Shown here one piece after another: positions 13,901 through 26,152 of a DNA stretch of 64,000 nt; positions within the stretch are counted from its first letter, which is position 1; every line of letters starts with the position of its first letter. A program made the position numbers and the translations under genes. Source of the DNA: Phallus indusiatus. Taxonomy: Eukaryota > Basidiomycota > Agaricomycetes > Phallales > Phallaceae. The DNA is taken from NCBI GenBank assembly GCA_027605045.1, contig JAQFWX010000149.1:1-64000 (forward strand), written 5' to 3'. Under the pieces are notes generated by a model. The model was not told where the DNA came from and did no database searches. It saw only the letters and a list, made by a program, of their open reading frames with translations.

Positions 13901-14758
13901 ATGTCTGCAAGTCCACCGGAGTTCAACGCACAGCACATCTTATCTTATCTTGGTCTCCCATCAGAATATTCCCCATCACCCTCACAAGAGCCGACGAAAT
14001 TTTTGTCAGCCCATTTACGCGAACTTTCCCCCAATTTACTCACCCAGTTCTCCTCGCTTCTGACACCGCAGCAACGTACGGTTCTTCCAGCCATACGCAA
14101 TCGCAGACAAAAATACGCCTCCACTATTCCTAGAGAACTGTCCTTTGATGAGGCGAGAAAGCGATGGCCTTTGCTTTGGGAAGGTAGAGATCGGCCGGGC
14201 ATTGAGCAAGGCAGGGAAGAGAGGATGTGGGCTGACAGAGAGTTTCTGGGAGGACAGAAAGGACAAGTTGGAAAGCTTGGCCACTTGCTAAGCGGATACG
14301 AAGAGCAGCGAGAAGCCGAGAGGTTCAGAGAAATGAGACATGAGAATCTGGCCCAGAGATTTGCGACACAGTCGCTAAGCGGAGAGGAGGAAGAGGAGGA
14401 AGAAGAAGAAGAGGAGGATGACGACGAAGTCAGTGAGAGACCTCTATACGGAGAGGAAGAGACACCTGACCAGCTCAGAATCAACTTTGAGCGGTCGGTT
14501 CGTGAACGTTTTATATATGGCTTATTAGACGTGCGTTCATAGCTGGTTACCGATTTGCTTTGCTTTGGGGTGCTCAAGGAAAACTATTAGAACGCCGAAT
14601 ACGACGTAATTGATTGGGATGACAAATGGGATGAGATTAATGAAATGGACAGTGAGGAACGGTGGTTTGAGGAGGACGAGGACGAGGACAGTCTACCACC
14701 AGTGTCAAGCTTGGTATCTTTACCTGATTTCGACCTTCCGTCTAGATCAGCTGTATAA
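13901..14758 (+). CDS. CCDC97-like (DUF2052) protein
   Basis: Exon 1 (13901-14530) and exon 2 (14591-14758) are joined over a 60-nt intron at GLLD-NAEYDVIDWDDKWDE. The N-terminus has an L..LP..YSP segment. The middle holds RERFIYGLLD-type text near a poly-Glu/Asp tract coded by GAG/GAA repeats (about 14386-14425). The C-terminal YDVIDWDDKWD and acidic tail match the CCDC97 family. CCDC97 is reported as a factor associated with the U2/SF3B spliceosome part in animals; that role here is inferred from family only. Length is about 265 residues. Confidence 0.75.
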
Positions 14759-15098
14759 TTAGGTAAGTAATAATCGTTGTGATTTTAACGACCAGGTGAT
14801 CTTGTGGTTAATATAAAATAAAGTCAACAAACGAATGTAAAGCCGCCTATTTTGAAAAAGAGAATTGGCGTATCACATTGCCAGGATAGTATTTCGCCAA
14901 AGTCGAAAAAAGAACTCTTACTCGAGCCGAAACAAAGACCGGTTTATTAGTCTGTTAATTTTAAAGGCTGAATATGGCTGTGACGACTAGAAAAGGACCG
15001 GCTTCAAGAAGCTGCGCAATCTTGCCAACTCATAAAGATTAATTAGCCACGCTGTTATCAACAAAAATAAATTATTTCTCCTTTTCTTTCTAGGTACG

Positions 15099-15793
15099 TT
15101 ATGCAAGAAAAATTTCGGGTGACTAGAAAGAAAACATCAGATGAAGAGACCACAAGCTAAGGTGACGATAATACTTACATCCCCCCGAGTCTCAAACGCC
15201 AGCCAGTCTGCCGTTCCAGTTGGCAATAGTCCCATTCCTCTACATTTCCACAATCCTAATCCTACCAGCATGAAGTTGCAGATAATATAAACAATTTTTT
15301 GAGGAAATAGCGTGAAGAGACCGTGCGGATTCGACTTCTCGTCAGCGAAAGGAGCGAAGGCTAAAAAAGAGAAATAAACTGTTAAACCACAAAACAAGGT
15401 ATCTCACGGAGTGGAATTACCGGAGTTGATGCTCGCAATTGATTTGAATGGGTTGAACAAGAGCATGAAGACTATACCGAGACTGAAGACTTGCACGCCA
15501 CTTCCGGACATGTATAACATGAACGCTTGCATAGGAAGAGATTTAGCAGGTCCAATAGCAAGATCCCAAGCTCGTTTTTGTTTCAAAGCTGCGTATGACG
15601 CAGCAATTTCTTTTGGAGATCTTCCTGAACCTTGACTAGAAGAATGTGTGAACCCGGGAGGATGTGCTATTGATCTCCATCTATTCTGTCGAACATTGTA
15701 AATCTTGGAGAGTTTAATAAAGTAATTTAGAAACTTTTACTTGTTGTCCTTGAAGTTGCTATAGTCCAGAACGATATTGGAAGTCGTGGCCAT
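15099..15793 (-). CDS. EMC4: ER membrane protein complex subunit 4
   Basis: Exon 1 from 15793 reads MATTSNIVLDYSNFKDN. A roughly 60-nt intron ending ATAG joins it to KWRSIAHPPGF. KQKRAWDLAIGPAKSLPMQA followed by FMLYMSGSGVQVFSLGIV is the EMC4 (DUF1077) core. The next exon gives FTLFPQKIVYIICNFMLVGL, GLWKCRGMGLLPT and ADWLAFETRGD. EMC4 is a two- to three-span subunit of the ER insertase for tail-anchored and polytopic proteins. The last exon is unsure: after GD|GTAAGT the acceptor could be at about 15124 (short SPEIFLA tail, used here) or further on near 15091 (KEKEK tail). It diverges from the RTP1 gene by only 93 nt. Confidence 0.9.
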
Positions 15794-15886
15794 TGGCAGA
15801 CGCAATGTGCAGAGCTGACTAGGCGCCTGCGCGGCAAGAATGCTTTCGCCACCAGCCACCAGTACCAGTGTTGTCCTCCACCAAAA
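15794..15886. promoter_or_regulatory. 93-bp divergent promoter, EMC4 / RTP1
   Basis: The two start codons are 93 nt apart, so this short spacer plus the first parts of both transcripts must carry both promoters. No TATA box is visible. Confidence 0.45.
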
Positions 15887-18800
15887 ATGTCCGAGAACGA
15901 TGGACGATTTCAAGAGCTGTTATCAGCTCTCATGGTTATATCAGGAATGAAAGAAAAAACTACTGCGTCACTTGATTTGGCCGCTGTCCTTAAAGGACGT
16001 TTAACGAAAGCTAGCGATATCTTGAACGAACCTGTGACTCAAGCTCTCGAAGAAGAAGGCGCAGATTTGAAGAAGATTCAATATATCACTGCTATGGAGT
16101 TGCTGAGAATTATTCTAAAGTTGCAAGACATTCTTGACCAAGAGGAGACGCAGTCGGCTGGACCTCCACTGCTTGGAACGAGAGACATTGCTTGTGTCAA
16201 AACCGCACTTTCGATTGTCATGAAATGGGGTTTGGAGCCATTGATGACGGAACTAGACATCTATACCTCGGAAGGCCTAAAACCTTCTATAGACCGACCC
16301 TCAGCTATCATTGACTTAACCGACAAACCCATTGACTTAGAACGGTTACCCGCTGTTCTGGTAGATTTCATGCACCTGATGTTTAAAGAAGACATGAAGA
16401 AGATCCGACAGTCATGGATAACCTCTTCTCTTCTTAGTAACTACGCCGTTGATCTACTGACTCCTCTACTTATCTTGGGTTGGCAGCCAAAACCAGTACT
16501 GGGGTCTCTCGAACAAAAGCAACAGCTGAAAGCGTTCTCCATACGATTTCTAGGCTTGTACGTCTTTATCTGTGCTTTTTCGAATGATATACATCATGTT
16601 TTATTCCAGATTACGAACTGCCGATGCTACCTCTGCTTTGGGAACAATTTTGGCGTCAGCTGCGCCTAAGAGGCGATTTTATCCACATTTACCAAAGACT
16701 TGCGGGTTTCTTCTTAGCAAGCAATTGCTTCGTCCTGATGGCCTGCAGGGTCTTTACACTGCTGTGTTCGGTGAAGAAGATAGTGAATCCGCGCCGTTGG
16801 ACAAGCTAGAGCAAATCGTCAAGATTCTTACGGCCGTACCTGCTTCATTGACACCGGAGGTTTGTTCTCATTTTGTAAATTCATATGAGCAAGCACACTT
16901 AAAGATAATGTAGAACTATTACGCGACCATGGTACCGAAAATCATCGCTTTTCTTACACCCTCCTCTTCTGAGAAAACTCCGATGACGCACAGGCGAGCG
17001 AGTGCTTTCACTTTGTCACGACTTCTCCTTAAGGACTTTAACCATCATCACATTACTTCGACCATAATTCTACCATACTTCCACAACCCTTTTCAGCCGC
17101 CTTTAATCACAGAGAACACAGAGTCGGAAGCACGACTTACACCCACGGTCGCGTTGCTGACCCTTCAAACCTTCATATTGAATACCGATCCGTCTCCAGA
17201 AATAATCTCGGCGTTGTTAACGCCGATAATCACCGAACTTTACACACTTTACTCTTTGTGTGTTGCAAGCAAAACCGCCGATCCGAGCATTCGAGAAACC
17301 ATTTACGGTCTCCTTATTACTTGGAGTCGAGTAGTCTTGTCTCCCGAAGTATTGGAGGGCATTTGGAGTATCATTTGTGGATCGGGAGGTGATTGGGATT
17401 TGACCTTGACTGGATTTACGCGCTCGGCAAGGTATGTTACTGTGTGTATGTTACTGTGTAAAACGTTGTGTTGCGGCATTGTATTGATATTAAGCATTCA
17501 AAGCTCGTTCGCACCTACAATATCTCTACAGTCCGTGGCAGGATTAGAAGGAAAGACCAAGGACGAGATAGACATTGACGCGAATCCTTTCAATCTTCGT
17601 CCAGACCCTGCCAGACTTGTAGGCTTCATGAAGGCTATGGACAGGAAAGACATTAGCTCCGATATACTTTTACGTCTCTTGAATCGGTATCAAGATCTCA
17701 AAGAGAAAGATAGAGACGAGGTTGCCATGCAGTATGTCGTTTATTTGGACTATTGTCATTGATCGTTGTTTGACCTCGCGTGGTTCAGAACTTTATTATC
17801 ATTGCAGCTGATCCTGCAGATGCAAGCGCAACTATCGGATGCTGTGGTATCGAAGCCTGAACACATGCTGACATTCGTCAAACATGCGCTGCAGTCGTTG
17901 CCTAAACCACCACCACTGACAACATCCGCAATGAAGAAAGGTTTAAGCCTAAATGACTTGCAGTTTGTACATAAAGCGGAGGACGAGGAACGAGCGGACA
18001 GCGATGATGAAGATTTCGACGACTCTGATCTCGTCGACCAACATGCTATTGTTGGAAAGGATGATATGGCTGTGACTGCTATCACGCTACTTCTGTCCGT
18101 TCTAGAAGGTGCGCCGTTTTTCTCGCCTTCAGGTTGTCCATGCATTTGATGGCTTGGTATAGGAAATCCTGATCTGTCACCGGAGACTAATCATGATCTG
18201 AAAGAGATAGCTGAGTCTATCGAAGGCATCGCGTCGCATACAAACGCAACGCCCGCACTCCGTCAGTTGGCTCGTGAAGCTCGACTAGTACTTCTGGCGC
18301 GTTTAGCTTCGGCCTCTGTTGGTCAACAAGCCAAAAAAACTACCGAAGCCGATCAGCCAACTGCTGCCGATATATATCAGCAGGCTTTGAAACTTCTGCA
18401 AGATCCTATTATTCCTGTACGAGCTCATGGCTTACAGCTTCTTCGAGACCTGCTTTCCAAGCGCTCGAAGGACCCATACCAAGAATCGCGTCTAGATCCA
18501 GCTTTGTTACCTGGTATCTTATCTATATTCCTGCAATCTATTCAGGATCAAGAGTCATACATCTTTCTTAACGCCGTGCAAGGATTGGCAGCGATGGTAG
18601 ATGGGTATGGAAAGGAAGTTCTGAGAGGGATAATGGACATATATTTGCAAGGAACGGGGATAAAACCAACTGGTGCTTTGGGCTCTAGCGATGCCATGAG
18701 TCAAGAAGAGCTTGATGCCCGTATTCGAGTTGGAGAAGCTCTCAACAATGTTGTCAGACGGTGTGGAGGGGCGTTGGCCTTTTACAGTGAGTTTTTGATG

Positions 18801-19475
18801 TTTACCGCGGACATAAGCTTACGGAGTTTCCTTGTAGTCGACGTATTGCTTCCGCCACTGTTGACGATTATACAAACTGCACATCTGCCTACAGTCCTAC
18901 GAGTATCCGCTCTATCCGTAATTGCTCAATGTGCGTCGACGAACGTAGCTGCGTTGAACAATTATGCCGATAGGCTTGTCAGCACTTCTGTAGAAATAGT
19001 CAAACTGGAGCATGTTCCCATGAAGGTTTCCAAAGAGAAAGAGACATCAAATGACGCTCATAATTCGTCGAATGGAATTGCTGAGGAAGAAGAGTCCAAA
19101 AAGGAAATACCTCCAACGCAGGCTCATCACCCGGATCAAATAGATCTAGATCCCACGACCTCCTTTACAAAAACTCCGTCTCTTCGTCGTTCAGCGCTAC
19201 ATTTGCTATCAACACTGTTCCGCGCGAATATTCAACTTCAATATGACGTTTTGTTGCGAAGACCTCAGGAGCCCACGATCGGCATTCGTGTCGCTAATTT
19301 CCCATCTTCCAAACTGCCGGATGATTCTAGTTTCCCTGAAACATTGCTTCGACATGTGAATATCGTTTTGGGGTATGTCGCTGCTGTAGACCAAGATCTT
19401 GTAACGAAGGTTATGGCGAACGAAGTTTTGGAGCTTATCAGACAGTATCGACAAGCCAGCTTAGAGCTCGTGTAG
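15887..19475 (+). CDS. RNA polymerase II assembly factor RTP1/TANGO6-like
   Basis: A long helical-repeat protein of about 1,080 residues in six or seven exons (15887-16557, 16610-16859, 16914-about 17436, about 17532-17733, about 17810-18107, 18163-19475). The C-terminal exon has LLQDPIIPVRAHGLQLLRDL, the RTP1_C1 signature. IRVGEALNNVVRRCGGAL followed by VLRVSALSVIAQCASTN matches RTP1_C2. Rtp1 helps import and assembly of RNA polymerase II with GPN GTPases; TANGO6 is the animal counterpart. An acidic stretch near 17990-18030 links the halves. Introns 3 and 4 seem to start at TAT|GT rather than at the stronger nearby GTATGT; they were chosen because only these keep the frame. It ends with a normal stop at 19475. 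Confidence 0.88.
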
Positions 19476-21700
19476 TTTCAACCTAACTCTTATATGGTTT
19501 TTGGTTAGCTAGACTTTTTGTTTACCAGTTTTGTATCAAAGCAGTACTTATATCCTCGCGCATGCATAAATACATAATTTACCATCCATCCCAATGCTCA
19601 ATGCAAACGACAGCAAAAGAACAACTGAGTGGGCTGTGATGAGAGCGCCGGCGCCGAGTCAGGAGAATGGCAGGAAAGAAGAAGGGAACCAGTTCGTCGG
19701 GTGCGCTAGGAAGGAGGAGAGAATGTAGATGGGTTGAGGGAGAGACTTATAATGGGTACAGGTCAAACCGTACGCGAAGAAGAGAGGGAGAAAAAAACTG
19801 TCATTCCAAGAGTACACGAGGCTCCTTATATACACAGTGAAGCCGGGTTGAAAAGGCCGCGTGTTGTAGTCTACGCAGGGAAAATAAAACGCCTTGTGAA
19901 ACAAGGTACAATAAACAGAGAGAAATGGGAATGAAAATTGAACAGCGGGGTCAACACTATTACCTGTTCGGAGCTTCCTTTTGTAGCAAAAGCAAGCATA
20001 AAAGGGGTTGTCAGGGTGCAGGCGAGCAACGCCACGCCAATTGTCGAAAGCCCAATCAATGATTACCCGTCTGATGGCTGGATGGGAGAATGGATAGGCC
20101 TGTTTTGCCTACAAGCGTCATCAGTACATAGGCAGTGAATGGTGAACAAGGGCACCATTACTTTCCGCCCGACAGCCGGTTTGGAGACGCTATATATCCA
20201 ACGTTCATTCTTCATAAGCCACTTAGCACGAGTCTTGTTAGCTTCAGGGTCATTATTAGTCTTGAGACCGTATACATCTCGGACGATTAATCGTTCTATT
20301 CGTTGCGGACCCTATATGTGATCACAAAGCTGAAGTGGTGTGAATAGTGGTGTGAATAAATGATAGGGAGACATAAAGGAGTTAGAATTATGGATAGCAT
20401 CGGAGATGAGAGTATCGGGAAATTCAATCAAGTCCATATTGGCGTAGTCTATTGAAGATTGTATGATAGTTTCGCGTCGCGTCGCATTGCAGTCAAAAGC
20501 GCGTCATGGCACCCACGTCGTTTAAAACCAATGAAAATAGGGGATGAGCTGGGAGAGGGGAGACAGGAGTGGGCTGAGGTCTGAGGGGAATAAATTATAA
20601 GATGAAAAGTTGACGGCCGTAGTTGCTGAGTTGGAAATTTTGTATTAGCTGGCAATTCAAAGAGTACTCGAGTACGGATAAAGCGTTTAGCGAGAGACGC
20701 AAGAGCCCCAGAACAGATGCAAGCCTATGCAAGCTCAGACGGAAATGAATAGTTGCCAAGAGAGCTGTAGACGGCTAAAACACCTTTAATGCCCAGAGAT
20801 CAATCGATCAGGTCCTGTCTCCGGAGCCAAAGCCAGATCATGATTGATGACACTAGAGGCGTCTGGGGACGCAGAAACCCTTGCAAACTGGACAACGTAC
20901 AACGTATTATGATTCGTCATTATAGCTTATGTCAGAAGCGTTATATAACATTTCTAAACCCCTAAATACCTTTACCGCTAAGTACAAAATGGCTACCGTA
21001 CATCGACATTCACTGAGCAGATGCATTACACCAAGATGTCGAGTTACAAGCAAGCAAATTAAGTTGTTATAGTATCCAGCAATTCTTCGCTATTCATAGT
21101 TGAGTCAAAATTGAGTAACCTAATTTTTGATTTCAACCTAAACCCAGCTCACCTTCGCATATATTCTGCGGACTGAACTGCGTCCAATATTCGTCACAAT
21201 ATTTTCTCCTCTTTTGACACGGCGATAGTACTAAAAGAGCAAATGCGATCATACGACGCGACATGGTTGGATGTGTTGGAGCGAGTAAGATACTGCGATA
21301 CAATCGAGCAAGACAGGGACTTGTTGCGGGTTGACAGACCCTCGTTGTGTCAAACCAGATTTCTCGTCGGCGCCTTGGAATTCTGCGGTGCTTATCACGT
21401 CAAGACATGCTGTGCGAGACGCTTGGAATCGAGCAATGTGTAAGAAAGTGTCGCGGGACTGGAAAAAAATGGTTTTTGTCAGTCCCTGTTCCGAGTCTGT
21501 AGGAAAACAAAAGAGGGAGCTCACTGGGGAGGATAAGGAGTTGAGCAAGAGGTGCGACAGTTGGGATTTGGCTTACAACTTGGAGGTTTGCTAAAATTCG
21601 ATGTATTGTTAGACAGATGGAACACGGACAATAGATGTGTGGCACTTACGCGTAATCGATGATACACAAAAACAAATAAAAGTTTGCAAGGGAATTTGGG
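19476..21700. other. Intergenic, no supported gene
   Basis: About 2.2 kb with several short ORFs on both strands (for example the minus-strand hydrophobic frame at 20059-19871, and frames around 21243-21645). None has an ATG-led family match or convincing splice structure. No repeat or RNA was recognised. Confidence 0.45.
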
Positions 21701-22432
21701 TCAGATACCCACGATCGCCTTGAATGCTTCCAAACACGAGAGAATTACAAGCCTGTTATCCAAGGGTCTCATCCCTTCATTGTGCCGGAGATGAGGTCGA
21801 CTGACAGGGGGATAACAAAACGTGACGTCGGTTGCCCGTGGCGGATAAGTGCCAGAGCGAACATGAGCTGAAAGCGTCCAGGTTACCGGAATTTTGAAAA
21901 ACGCTGGCAGCGTCCCCACCATGACGATGCCAGGCATCACCTAAGAAGGAAAATCTCTCATTATTATCAGCCAAGAAATCCACAAACGACGCGCCTTTCA
22001 ATGGGGGGAGTCCAGCCGCGATCCTTCGTTCATTATTTGCGTTAAAAGCGCCAATTGCCTCTGCGACGAGCTGAGCTCACGCATTATCTTCGTGTCTAAT
22101 CCGTTTGTTCTCCTGAACCAGCAAAAAATCCCCACATTGAGGTCTTGCATCATATTAACTGGGGTATTAGAGAGGAGCTCTTGATCAACGGAGGGGGGAG
22201 GCAACTGTGACGTGCAAAGTCATTAAAGTTTTTTGCGAGGGTTTTGGCGAAACCTGTTGTCCTTGCTGCTGCCTACCTGTGGACCAAAAAATGCAACGGG
22301 ATTCGGCTCATTGAGTGTTGTATGTTATGAGTCGAGGTCGTGGCGTGTCCAGTGGCTGCCGGACTTGGCGGTGTGATTTACTGTTGGGAGAAAGAGAGGG
22401 AGACACAAGATGGGGCACAAGATGGGGCACAT
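21701..22432 (-). pseudogene. Damaged paralog B of a basidiomycete family of unknown function
   Basis: The C-terminal exon (21940-21701) is intact and very typical: IVMVGTLPAFFKIPVTWTLS, then GTYPPRATDVTFCYPPV and GMRPLDNRLVILSCLEAFKA. Upstream, AFNANNERRIAAGLPPLK, LPPPSVDQELL and LNEPNPVAFFGPQ align with paralog A at 22.9-24.0 kb. Two lesions are seen. The codon that is TAC (Tyr) in A is TAA in B (22336-22334), within HDLDS-stop-HTTLN. The central part found in A between the VDPELL and AQLIAKA motifs is mostly missing. I recall the FFKIPVT...GTYPP...YCYPP family as common in Agaricomycetes without a known function. Transcription could persist, but a full-length product is unlikely. Confidence 0.65.
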
Positions 22433-22948
22433 GATGGTGGAGACGAAGAGCTCAAGTCTATTACGTCACAATGTCTAATGTACTATATATAGAGTCCGAC
22501 GCTACAAAACCCAACATTTACTGCGCGAGGCTCAGCTTGAAGTTGCTGTGTCAACTCACCTGTCGACGCCTGATCTTAGTCGCAAAACAAAAGTTTTACG
22601 CCATACTACGATATTGGAGAAACGTGCCCGAGTTGGTTGCTCGTCCTTAGGGAACACTCAGTGTACTAGTGATCCTCGCGCAAAAAGGCGCCGTGGGCTC
22701 TAGAAATATTAATATTTGCATGAGGCGAGCCTCTAGAGTCTAGTAATAGACTTATGTTACATACACTTTTTTGTGACTATTAAAATGAATAATAAAAAGA
22801 AGATAATTCTTGATGTCAATTAAATAAGCGGAAAAGATAAAACTGACGTTTTGTATTGAACAAGGTTACCAATCTCAACATGTCATTCTGACAACGCACG
22901 TTAACGATCCAGGCCCGCGGAACCCGAGTCCTTCGTTTCCTGGTTGTC
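22433..22948. other. Intergenic spacer between paralogs B and A
   Basis: About 500 nt. TATATATAGAG near 22487 could be a plus-strand TATA box, but no gene follows it. Nothing else was recognised. Confidence 0.4.
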
Positions 22949-23957
22949 CTAATGCTGGGCCTTCATACATGCATGTTCTATACCCACAATCACCTTGAAC
23001 ACTTCTAAACACTTGAAGATTTCACGCCTGTTTTTCAGTGGCTTCATTCCGCCAGGACGCAGGATCGGCGGATAACAATAGGTAATGCAAGTTTCCTCCG
23101 GAGGGTAGGTCCCATGGCAAATATGAGTGGACAGAGATCGGTGACGGGAATTTTGAAGAATGCGGGTAACGTACCCACCATCACAATACCGGCCATCACC
23201 TAAGTAAAAGAAAACGAACGATGCCTCAAAAAAGGATCAACAAACCTTATAAAATAACTCACTTTTTCCTGCAATGGAAGGAGTCCCCTCATTTCCCTTT
23301 GCGCATTATTCTCGTTGAAGGCCTCAACCGCTTTCGCTATAAGCTGAGCTTGTGTACTGGTGAGATCTCCAACCTCCAACCTCCTATCCACCTGCACAAC
23401 AAGAAGAATACTGTGTCATGAAATTGATCGACGACACAGATATCAATCTCTGCGTGTGTTGACATCGCAGATGAGGAGTGGGAGGTCTACCCGGGTCCGT
23501 ACCAGTCGTTGTCGGCGGGCATATCTTAAAACCCTGAGAAGTTCAGCAGTAAAATCAAGGATAGCGGTAAATTGATCTTCTTTTGCAAGATAAAGATAAG
23601 TGATGAGTTTGGCATTGCAATCTTGTTCCATAGCTTCAGCGTCGGCATTAAACAATAGCTCTGGATCAACGGTGGGTGGTGGCAGCTCCTGTGGCATACA
23701 AATAATGTCATTCGTCTCTATCCGAAGGCGTTAGCGTGAAACCCCCCTTCGCTTGCCTGTAAGCCAAAGAATGCGAGTGTGTCCACCTCATTGATGCTAA
23801 TGTGGTACGAGTCTAAGTCACTGAGAGTCCAGTCGCTACCAGGCGAGAAGGCGCCGGGCACGGCACCAACGTCCTGCTGAGCTTGCGGGCGCTCAGCCTC
23901 ACCTTCATCTGCTCTTGCCACCGACCACGTCACGCAGACAGTAGATACCACATTCAT
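22949..23957 (-). pseudogene. Paralog A of the same family, frameshifted near the C-terminus
   Basis: ATG at 23957. The first exon ends WTLSDLDSYHISINEVDTLA followed by FFGLQ. A GC-AG intron (donor GCAAGC at 23756, acceptor near 23692) leads to ELPPPTVDPELLFNADAEAM. Next come TQAQLIAKAVEAFNENNAQR and LLPLQEK, then an intron to VMAGIVMVGTLPAFFKIPVT. Directly after PVT the frame is lost. Five nucleotides stand where paralog B has six. One frame over, the conserved text resumes: LSTHICHGTYPPEETCITYC, YPPILRPGG and MKPLKNRREIFKCLEVFKVI. So a 1-nt deletion near 23138 breaks the C-terminal domain, unless it is a sequence error. B is a tandem, also damaged copy. Confidence 0.65.
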
Positions 23958-24430
23958 TTCCAGTCGTTATTTCGCAGAATTTCAGTTTATTCTTCCCTCC
24001 ATCCCACCCAAGTACTTTCCATGCATGTCCTTCTTTCTCATTCTGTTCCATTGCACAGGGCATTGATATATTACATACAAACTAATAAAGTCTCGTTCAA
24101 ACCATGTGGCGTCTGAATCCGCCGAGCAGGAGCCCGCCCACCCGGCCGTCTCCTGTTCCGCGTCCCGAGCTCAGCTCGAGCCCCCAACCTACCACGGACA
24201 CCACTACCGGGAGCGAGACGAGGCAGGATTGGCATCACGGATGAGATTAGCCATGTTGGTCAAATGGTGAAGTCAAACGGAGTTTGAAGGAGCTGGAAGC
24301 GCCGCATTAGGACAGATAGGGGCAGATGTACCTAAGCGCGAGCTAAGACAAAACGTATTTTGTACTATTGGTGGCGGACGAGCCTAGTTCTAGTCCACGA
24401 TTCCATTCTACTACATAATAGTGATATTAT
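23958..24430. other. Intergenic, GC-rich patch
   Basis: Includes a GC-rich island (about 24110-24200) with a 46-codon plus-strand ORF rich in Pro/Ser/Thr, starting at an ATG at 24103. No family resemblance. The region should hold the promoter of paralog A. Confidence 0.35.
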
Positions 24431-26152
24431 TTAAGCGAAGAAAGTCGCGTCATGAACAGACTCATTATCATGATCGGCTCCATTTCTAGCAATTCCTTCA
24501 CCACCTGCCAGTGCTCCTATATTTTCCTGATCATGATCACCCATACCCACGACGATGGACTCGTGCACATATTGCAGCATGCTTTGTATTTGGAGGGTTG
24601 GTAGAGCTACACTTGAAGCTTGAACTGCTGCCGAATTTCGTTGACGAAGATCCAAAGTAAACTCGGCGATTAGAATCGTTGATAATCTTGAAAGCAGCGG
24701 ATAAGATTACAACTGGGATGAAAAGATGGAGAAAGCTTACGCTTGTTGGAAAATGGGAACATCTGATTTCAAGATTGCCTAGTGTAAGTTAAATTTCAGC
24801 ATTTGAAGTTCTCTCTCAGAAAAAGGTCGCTTGCATTGGACGAAATCTGAGTAAAGAATATCAAAGTCAACGTGCGGCAAATGTAAGTTTTGATTAGTTG
24901 CTTCAAGATTTCTTACGAATTCGAGAATTGTGGAGGTGGCGGAAATAAGGACCACAAAGCTTGTTGAACTAAGACAAGTGTTCTAATACACAACTGATTG
25001 CGCCAGTGGCACATACCAAAATCTCGATATAACTAATAAGGATCATTTATGAAACGCCGTCTGACTGGAGAATTCAATTTGGCCGGAAAACTTACGTTGC
25101 TTAATCAAAATGTAAACAAGGTCGTTGCTACTTCTAATACCCGTCTCTCGCTTCAGTTTCCATGTGTCCCAAACCTTCCACAAGCATATGCCAAAGACGA
25201 GAAGGTCAATTGAAACTGTACTAATATTAGCAAGAATGTTGAGAAGGTCGGCTTCGCCTGTGTTTGATGGTAAAAATGCGTTCGTAAGAAAACGTAAGAC
25301 ACACCTTTTGTCAGACTAGATCAAGTTCAGATAAATAAATTTTAGAGGAATAAGCCAACTCAATTCACTGACGCTATGCACCCAGGGAACCTTATCGTAG
25401 CTACCAGAAATAAATATTAGCATTATAAACTTTACTTAGATTTATTTTAACTGACTATAGAGGCCCAAAGTGAATCCTCCCAAAAATGAAAAACCTAGAG
25501 CACAGACCACAATTTTATGCTCATAGCAGAGCGAATAAGCGCGGGCTACCAATAAACCTTTTTCGAAGTCGCTTAAAAAAAATCATGCATCCCTTGGTTA
25601 AATCCAAACCTTGTATACCGATGTATGTCAGAGTAAATGCGGCATTTCCCGCGTTAGCGATGTGATTGCACAAGCTGTTTTATCCTTGACTTTTCTGATT
25701 TTGAAGTATGATGGCGTCTCACCTTCCCGGCTGTATCGAAGATTTTTAAATTTGAGAGTGTAACATTTCAATGTAATTTGACTCACTTGTAGAAAAAAAA
25801 GCGCGAATTCGAGTACCTGAGTGGCCAGAGATCCATATCTCGTCAAGAGATAAAGTAAATTAGGAAGAGTAAATTTTTTTGACCAGACATGTTCTTTTTC
25901 TTGACCTATGCTTAATATGGTAGTATAAAGGAGCAGTGCTGAGAGTTCGATTATAATATGAGTTAAATGTTAAAGTCGAGATAACAACTTGCCTATGACG
26001 CTAATGGAAGTAAGATCCTGGATATAGCTAATGTTCGGGAATGTGGTGAATTACTCAAATGTTTAGTTTGATTCAAAATCTCACCTTTGATAAACGTCTT
26101 GAATGATGAGTTGAAGTTCTGCATCTGCAGAAGTGTTATAGCTATTGTTCAT
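24431..26152 (-). CDS. DUF6533-type multi-span membrane protein
   Basis: About eleven small exons from the ATG at 26152 (MNNSYNTSADAELQLIIQDV). Joining by phase gives SYIQDLTSISVI, ALLLYTTILSIGQEKEHVWS and KKFTLPNLLYLLTRYGSLA, which is the DUF6533 signature (ALLLYD..LT...E...W..K.SL...LYLL.RY). Then come a less certain NAAFTLTYIG, LLVARAYSLCYEHKIVVCAL, GFSFLGGFTLGLY, SIDLLVFGICLWKVWDTWKL, a last span FVVLISATSTILEF and IFQQALSTILIAEFTLDLRQ. This resembles the seven-span Agaricomycete family of unknown function. Two introns need GC donors (25992, GCAAGT; 24834, GCAAGC). The weakest exon is the short one around 25620-25660. The cytoplasmic tail is Asp/Glu-rich and ends DATFFA at 24431. Confidence 0.75.

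Noticed and set aside
13945..14577. 210-codon minus-strand ORF rich in serine
   Set aside because: Mirror of the GAG/GAA poly-Glu tract of the CCDC97-like gene; the sense strand matches a family.
19871..20059. Hydrophobic minus-strand frame (STIGVALLACTLTTPFMLAF)
   Set aside because: It begins at a TTG, not an ATG, and no supporting upstream or downstream exon was found; kept only as a note.
24103..24243. 46-codon Pro/Ser-rich plus-strand ORF in a GC-rich patch
   Set aside because: Low complexity, no signal peptide, no family resemblance.
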